Shown here: piece by piece, positions 24,575 to 29,892 of the stretch
How the letters are laid out: every line of letters begins with the position of its first letter
Numbering within the stretch: the stretch's first letter is position 1
NCBI GenBank assembly: GCA_025357175.1
Contig: JANXPS010000004.1
Location: forward strand, 1 to 29,892
DNA: 29,892 nt
Origin: Deltaproteobacteria bacterium
GTDB taxonomy: Bacteria; Desulfobacterota; Deferrimicrobia; Deferrimicrobiales; Deferrimicrobiaceae
Direction: 5' to 3'
Translations under genes and position numbers: made by a program
Notes under the pieces: generated by a model
What the model was told of the DNA's origin: nothing
Seen by the model: the letters and a program-made list of their open reading frames with translations, nothing else
Database searches by the model: none

Positions 24575-26086
24575 TTATTGAACGCTGCCCGCAACCCGCC
24601 ACGTCAGCATCGCCTGGAACGACAGGTCGGTTTCGCGTGCGCCGTCGATCCCTCCGCGGTTCCGGATCCGCTCCGAACCGACCCGCCCTTCGGCCCGGAC
24701 GTTTTCCGTCAGCCACCCGACGAGCCCCGCGTCCATCCGGTTCGTCGACTCGGATTGCGGCCCGCCGGGAGAATATCGACGCAAGGCGCCGAGCGACAGT
24801 TCGATGTACGTGGACGGAAGGAAAAACCAGTGGGCGGTCAGATCGTACTGGCGGGCATCGGTGCCCATCGAATGCCCCAGAATCTGCCCGCGATAGCGGT
24901 GGGCGTATCCCTCGTTCGACGCGCTGTGGACATACCACGCCGGGCCGTTGTCGTTCAGGTGGTTCTGCGCCCATTCGAAACGCAGATCCGCGCGATCGCT
25001 CCCGAGAAGGGCCGGAAGGAAGACCCCGCCGAGAAATGCCCACTTGGTCGGCCCCGGTATCGGCGTGCCGATGATCTTCGCCTCGTCCTCGCCCGCCGCC
25101 TCGAGATAGAGTTGCACCGGCTGGACGTCGAACGGCAGATTCACCTCGGCGTCGAATCCGGCGATCTGGTTGCCGTTGCTGCCGGGGTCGTTGTCGTGGG
25201 TGCCCTTGAAAGCGGTCCACCACGCGGATATTCCGCTCGGCTCGCCCTGTCCCCCGAAGTGCATCGCGCGCGAGGCGCCCAGTTCCAGGTAGCGGCTCGG
25301 CCGGACCGATAGCCGCATCCCGGATAACAGGGAATGGGGAATGGGACGATCTCCCTCCAGCCGGGCCACGAACAGGTCGTATCGGAGCTTGCCCAGGAAG
25401 GACAGGGGCCACGGGAGCCGGATCGGCTCCGCGTTGCGAAGCCGGACACCGGGGTACGGGGAAGCGTTGTTCGTGAAGATCAGCGCACCGCTGCGACCCG
25501 GCCCGTACCATGTTGAGATTTTTCCGGCTTCCACCGACAGGAACGGCCATCCGGCCTCGACCGAACTGTCGAGCAGACGCGTGCCGCGATCGCCGGCATC
25601 CGCGAGGAAAGCCGCCCCGCTTCCCTGGACCGAGAGCCACGGCGCCTCCTCGACGCGGAACGCGCCCGAGGCGGAAAGCGATCCTCCCTGCGGAACGGGA
25701 ACGCCGTCGGATATCGGCCGGACTCCGCCGCGCTCCTCCATGGAAACGCCCACCCCGAGTCGGCCCTCCGCATGCGGCGCGAGGTACCAGGTCAACCAGT
25801 CGGCCAGCTCCCGGTCGAATCCGTCGGGCGGCAAGTCGCCCGACCGCATCGCGCCTTCGAGCGCCCCGCGCAGGGCCGGCACGGGATAAGGACGGGTGTT
25901 GGCCGCAAGGCCGGGCAAATAGCCGGCCGCGTTCAGCTTGTCGACGGCCATCATGATTTCGGGCTCCCGGGCGATCGAAAGCTCGGCCGCAACGGCGGAA
26001 GGCACCTCGGTGATCGCAGGGCAGGCGAGCAGGAAAAGCGCGGCCCCGAGCGCAAACAGGGGGAACGTCCGCCTCCGGCCCCGCAT
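24575..26086 (-). CDS. Wzi-like capsule assembly outer-membrane protein
   Basis: About 503 residues from the ATG at 26086, four bases after the previous stop. The N-terminus MRGRRRTFPLFALGAALFLL is a secretion signal; cleavage is likely at AVAA-EL, although LLAC inside it weakly resembles a lipobox. The mature part begins with a helical segment (DKLNAAGYLPGLAANTRPYP), then beta-rich sequence with aromatic residues. Family-like segments are GKISTWYGPGRSGALIF, LGASRAMHFGGQGEPS and NNASPYPGVRL, typical of the Wzi group, an 18-strand outer-membrane barrel that helps hold capsule on the cell surface. It is followed by the SLBB export gene, the expected neighbour. Confidence 0.88.
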   Translation of the reverse strand: MRGRRRTFPLFALGAALFLLACPAITEVPSAVAAELSIAREPEIMMAVDKLNAAGYLPGLAANTRPYPVPALRGALEGAMRSGDLPPDGFDRELADWLTWYLAPHAEGRLGVGVSMEERGGVRPISDGVPVPQGGSLSASGAFRVEEAPWLSVQGSGAAFLADAGDRGTRLLDSSVEAGWPFLSVEAGKISTWYGPGRSGALIFTNNASPYPGVRLRNAEPIRLPWPLSFLGKLRYDLFVARLEGDRPIPHSLLSGMRLSVRPSRYLELGASRAMHFGGQGEPSGISAWWTAFKGTHDNDPGSNGNQIAGFDAEVNLPFDVQPVQLYLEAAGEDEAKIIGTPIPGPTKWAFLGGVFLPALLGSDRADLRFEWAQNHLNDNGPAWYVHSASNEGYAHRYRGQILGHSMGTDARQYDLTAHWFFLPSTYIELSLGALRRYSPGGPQSESTNRMDAGLVGWLTENVRAEGRVGSERIRNRGGIDGARETDLSFQAMLTWRVAGSVQ

Positions 26087-26090
26087 CGAG

Positions 26091-27065
26091 TCAGCCCTCT
26101 CGCGCGGCAAGCGACGCCATCTCCGCCTCGACCATGAGCCTGGCGACATCCCGCATCTTGTGGACGACCCGCCAGCCCAGGACCCTTGCCGCCTTCGAGG
26201 GGTTCCCCCGGTTGATCATGATCTCGGACGGGCGAAAGAGCGATGGATCGGCCACCACGTGGTCCCGCCAGGAAAGCGAAAGCACCTCGAACACCTGCGC
26301 CACGAACTCCTCGAGCGACCGGCTTTCCCCTGTTGCGATCACGAAATCGTCGGCGGCCTCCTGCTGAAGCATCATCCACATCGCTTGTACATATTCGGGT
26401 GCCCACCCCCAGTCCCGCGAGATGGAGATGTTCCCGAGAGACAGTTTTTCATCGCTTCCGGAGGCGATCCGGCAGGCGGCCTTGACGATTTTCTGCGTGA
26501 CGAAACGTTCGGGACGCAGGGGCGACTCGTGGTTGAAGAGAATCCCCGTGCATGCATACAGCTTGTAGGCATCGCGATAGTTGGCCACCTCCCAGAACGC
26601 GGTGGCCTTGGACACCGCATATGGTGACCGCGGACGAAAAGGCGTGTCCTCGTCCGCGGCGTCGCCATCGGTATCGCCGAAACTTTCGCCGGAACCGGCG
26701 TTGTAAAGCCTGATCGGGCGTTCCGTGAAGCGTATGGCCTCGAGCAGGTTGAGTATCCCCACGCTGTTGCTTTCGAGCGTCTCAACCGGTTGGTCGAACG
26801 ACAGCCCGACCGAGCTTTGCCCCGCCAGGTTGTATATCTCGTCGGGCTTGACCCGGGTGATGACCTGGAGGACGCTCCGGAAATCGTTGAGCGCCATCGA
26901 ATGGAAGCCGATCCGGTTCTGGATGCCGAGCAACCGGAGATTGTGGAAGAGCGCCATCTGGGCATCGCGCGCGGTTCCGAAAACCTCGTACCCCTTATCC
27001 AGAAGCAATCGGGAAAGATAGGCCCCGTCCTGGCCCGATATGCCGCAAATCAGCGCCCGCTTCAT
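26091..27065 (-). CDS. GDP-mannose 4,6-dehydratase-like SDR (second copy)
   Basis: About 324 residues. CGISGQDGAYLSRLLL (7-22) is the NAD(P)-binding motif. The catalytic residues are S125 and E127 in GSGESFG and Y149xxxK153 (YAVSK). LFNHESPLRPERFVTQKI and RDWGWAPEYVQAMW are hallmarks of GDP-mannose 4,6-dehydratases. It is shorter and clearly divergent from the first GMD of this operon (GSGESFG in place of SSSEMFG), so it may act on a related NDP-sugar. The ATG at 27065 overlaps the antiterminator gene by four bases (ATGA). A longer N-terminus would extend deep into the upstream gene and lacks support. Confidence 0.85.
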   Translation of the reverse strand: MKRALICGISGQDGAYLSRLLLDKGYEVFGTARDAQMALFHNLRLLGIQNRIGFHSMALNDFRSVLQVITRVKPDEIYNLAGQSSVGLSFDQPVETLESNSVGILNLLEAIRFTERPIRLYNAGSGESFGDTDGDAADEDTPFRPRSPYAVSKATAFWEVANYRDAYKLYACTGILFNHESPLRPERFVTQKIVKAACRIASGSDEKLSLGNISISRDWGWAPEYVQAMWMMLQQEAADDFVIATGESRSLEEFVAQVFEVLSLSWRDHVVADPSLFRPSEIMINRGNPSKAARVLGWRVVHKMRDVARLMVEAEMASLAAREG

Positions 27066-27562
27066 CGCTGCAGCGAATCCTTGGCGACCGTCACCCGGAA
27101 GCGGGACACCGCGTCGAGCAGCAGCACCACCCGCTCGCGGTCGGGCAACTCCTCGATGAAAACTGCTTCGAGCCCCGACAGCGGGCCGTCGCCGATGGTC
27201 ACGCTCTGCCCCGGCTGCCACTCGGCCGGTTTTCGCAACAGGCGGATGACGCCCTCATCGTCCATCCGCGCCCGGACCGACTCGATGATCGCATCCTCGA
27301 CGGGCTGCGGTTCGATACCGAACGAGACGACGCGCGCCACCCCGTGCGTGTAGCGGATCAGCCGGAGCTGGTCGAGGGAAAAGCGGACGAAGAGGTAGGT
27401 CGGGAAAAAGGGGCGTCTTTCCTCCCCACCCCTTTTCCGGGCCCGTTTGCTGATCCTGGGAAACAGCGCCTCGAAGCCGGCTTCGGCAAGGCGGGTGAAC
27501 ACGCGGGTTTCGCTGAGCGGCTTGGTCTTGACGAGGTACCAATTTGCGATGGTTTCCGGCAT
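27062..27562 (-). CDS. NusG/RfaH-type transcription antiterminator
   Basis: About 166 residues, the size of RfaH. The NGN domain is at about 7-105 (NWYLVKTKPLSETRVFTRL, then RPFFPTYLFVRF), with a KOW-type C-terminal domain at about 115-166 (WQPGQSVTIGDGPLSGLEAVFIEEL). Such specialised NusG paralogues bind RNA polymerase and the non-template strand and let it pass terminators in long surface-polysaccharide operons (RfaH in enterobacteria, UpxY in Bacteroides, LoaP in Firmicutes). Its place as third gene of a 28-kb operon fits. ATG at 27562, one base after the decarboxylase stop. This is not the housekeeping NusG, which would sit beside secE and rplK. Confidence 0.88.
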   Translation of the reverse strand: MPETIANWYLVKTKPLSETRVFTRLAEAGFEALFPRISKRARKRGGEERRPFFPTYLFVRFSLDQLRLIRYTHGVARVVSFGIEPQPVEDAIIESVRARMDDEGVIRLLRKPAEWQPGQSVTIGDGPLSGLEAVFIEELPDRERVVLLLDAVSRFRVTVAKDSLQR

Positions 27563-27563
27563 C

Positions 27564-28495
<932 letters not shown>

Positions 28496-28496
<1 letters not shown>

Positions 28497-29536
28497 CAGA
28501 GCTTGCTCCCGAACACGAATCCCTTTTCGGCCAGGATGCGGCGCCCCTCGCCGGGCGGCGTGAGTCCCGCGGCCTCCATGTCGGAATCGACCATGATGCG
28601 CACCAGCTCGCCGAAAGACACCCTGGGCTCCCAGCCTAGAACCTTTTTCGCCTTGGTTGCGTCTCCGATCAGGTTCTCGACTTCGGTCGGCCGGAAATAT
28701 TTCGGGTCGATCTTCACGTATTCCTTCCAGTCGAGCCCCGCGTAGCCGAACGATTCCTCGACGAACTCCTGGACGGAATTCGACTGCCCGGTCGCGATCA
28801 CGAAATCCTCGCCCTTGTCGTGCTGAAGGATGGCCCACATCGCCTGGACGTATTCGTAGGCGAAGCCCCAGTCGCGGCGCGCGTCGAGATTGCCGAGGAA
28901 CAGCTCTTTCTGCTTCCCCGCCTTGATCGCGGCGACCGCCCGGGTGATCTTGCGCGTGACGAACGTCTCGCCGCGGCGCGGCGACTCGTGGTTGAACAGG
29001 ATGCCGTTGCTTGCGAACAGCCCGTACGCTTCCCGGTAGTTGACCGCCATCCAGTAGGAATAGACCTTGGCGACGCCGTACGGCGAGCGCGGGTAGAATA
29101 CGGTCTGCTCGTTCTGGGGCGGAGGCGTGGCGCCGAACATCTCGCTGGAGGAGGCCTGGTAGAAGCGCGGCTTGCCGCCCGACCGGCGGATCGCCTCGAG
29201 CAGCCGCGTGGTGCCGAGTCCCGTCGTGTCGCCCGTATATTCGGGGATGTCGAAGGAAACGCGGACGTGGCTCTGCGCACCGAGGTGGTAGATCTCGTCG
29301 GGCTGCAGGTCGTAGATCAGGTTGGTGAGCTGGCCGGACTCGGTCAGATCGCCGTAGTGGAGGAAGAGGCGCGCGTCCTCGATGTGCGGGTCCACGTAGA
29401 AGTGGTCGAGCCGGCTCGTGTTGAACGTGGAGGCGCGGCGGATGATGCCGTGGACCTCGTAGCCCTTGGTGAGCAGGAATTCCGCGAGATACGAACCGTC
29501 CTGACCCGTGATTCCCGTGATCAACGCCTTGGGCAT
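28496..29536 (-). CDS. gmd: GDP-mannose 4,6-dehydratase
   Basis: 346 residues, normal length. ITGITGQDGSYLAEFLL (6-22) is the NADP-binding motif. The active site is S130 and E132 in SSSEMFG with Y153xxxK157 (YGVAK). HVRVSFDIPEYTGDTTGLGT, FNHESPRRGETFVTRKI and RDWGFAYEYVQAMW are hallmark segments. It converts GDP-mannose to GDP-4-keto-6-deoxy-mannose, the precursor of rhamnose, fucose, perosamine and 6-deoxytalose. No unmistakable Rmd or Fcl partner follows; one of the later SDR genes could supply it. The ATG at 29536 has GGAG (29543-29546) six bases upstream. This is the first gene of the operon. Confidence 0.94.
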
Positions 29537-29609
29537 GGAACGCTCCAGTGGTAAAAAGGATGTTGGACCGATAATCTGCCATTCTAACCGTTCGGGAAGG
29601 AATAATTCA
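29537..29609. promoter_or_regulatory. Divergent intergenic spacer with the presumed operon promoter
   Basis: This 73-base spacer separates gmd (minus) from the peptidase gene (plus). Because the next gap of any size inside the operon is only 57 bases, the main promoter of the 26-gene unit is most likely here, together with that of the peptidase. I see the ribosome sites of both genes but no convincing -35/-10 pair, so the promoter call rests on position only. Confidence 0.45.
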
Positions 29610-29892
29610 ATGAACGACCCCGTCGCGCTTCTCCAGGAATATATCCGGATCGACACGACCAACCCGCCCGGCGATTGCCGCGCCGCCGCCGCGTTCCTGT
29701 GCCGCGTCCTTTCGGAGGCCGGCCTTTCCCCCGTATCCTTCGGGGCGAGGCCCGAAAAACCCAACGTCCTTTGCCATGTCGGAGGGACGGAGGAACCCGG
29801 CCTGGTCCTCGTCCACCACATGGATGTCGTCCCCGCGATCGCGGAGGAATGGAGCGTCCCGCCCTTTTCCGCGGAGATTCGCGAGGGCTTCC
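29610..29892 (+). CDS. M20-family metallopeptidase, N-terminal part (cut by window edge)
   Basis: 94 complete residues are visible; the gene runs off the right end. LLQEYIRIDTTNPPGD is the usual N-terminal segment of M20 enzymes (ArgE, DapE, CPG2 and dipeptidase relatives). LVLVHHMDVVPA carries the HxD metal-ligand and catalytic motif (GHxDVVP in most members, with H here in place of G). WSVPPFSAEIREGF is the expected next loop. The substrate cannot be told. ATG at 29610 with GGGAAGGAA about eight bases upstream. It is transcribed away from the polysaccharide operon and is probably unrelated to it. Confidence 0.88.
   Translation, partial: MNDPVALLQEYIRIDTTNPPGDCRAAAAFLCRVLSEAGLSPVSFGARPEKPNVLCHVGGTEEPGLVLVHHMDVVPAIAEEWSVPPFSAEIREGF

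Noticed and set aside
23123..25312. 729-residue plus-strand open frame opposite the SLBB and Wzi genes
   Set aside because: Its composition (rich in Arg, Asp, Val and Pro) is that of an antisense shadow of GC-rich coding DNA. The minus strand has repeated SLBB motifs and a signal peptide.
29537..29547. ops-like element (AGCGTT) for the RfaH-type antiterminator in the gmd leader
   Set aside because: Only the AGCGT core resembles the enterobacterial ops element, and it overlaps the ribosome binding site of gmd. A match this short is expected by chance.

Overview
The window looks like part of a chromosome from a GC-rich, Gram-negative, diderm bacterium. The evidence for a diderm is an outer-membrane Wzi-type protein, a Wza-type SLBB export protein, a Wzz-type chain-length protein and a GT9 heptosyltransferase-type enzyme. 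A deltaproteobacterial (Desulfuromonadota or Geobacter-like) host would fit the secreted multicopper oxidase next door and the gene mix, but this is inference and no marker gene settles it.

Layout. (a) Positions 1-724, minus strand: the N-terminal part of a secreted multicopper oxidase, cut by the window edge. (b) 725-1082: the only gene-free stretch over 300 bases. It holds a good rho-independent terminator for the large operon and the leader of the oxidase gene. (c) 1083-29536, minus strand: 26 consecutive genes with gaps of at most about 57 bases and many 1-16 base overlaps, read as one surface-polysaccharide operon. (d) 29537-29609: a 73-base divergent spacer. (e) 29610-29892, plus strand: the start of an M20-family metallopeptidase, cut by the window edge.

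The operon in transcription order (from 29536 down). The first block is nucleotide-sugar and control genes: GDP-mannose 4,6-dehydratase, UDP-glucuronate decarboxylase, a NusG/RfaH-type antiterminator and a second GMD-like enzyme. Export follows: Wzi-like protein, a very large SLBB protein and a Wzz-type protein. Next come a methyltransferase, a Wzx flippase, two epimerases, a GT2 and a CgeB-like glycosyltransferase, and a probable Wzy polymerase. A methylation-rich segment follows: TylF-type methyltransferase, class I methyltransferase, GT9, B12-binding radical SAM protein, FkbM methyltransferase, another methyltransferase, GT4, and another methyltransferase. The end is GT4, GT4, a WbpV/WreQ-like epimerase/reductase and a WbpL/WecA-like initiating sugar-phosphate transferase.

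How it should work (inference from families). The terminal WbpL-like enzyme primes undecaprenyl phosphate. Six glycosyltransferases extend the repeat unit and several methyltransferases decorate it. Wzx flips it, the Wzy candidate polymerises it, and Wzz, SLBB and Wzi proteins control length, export and surface attachment. The antiterminator would help RNA polymerase through the roughly 28 kb unit. The least ordinary features are six methyltransferases plus a B12-radical SAM protein in one glycan operon, AT-rich inserted genes, a run of TTG start codons, and an export protein with about seven SLBB repeats and no lipobox.
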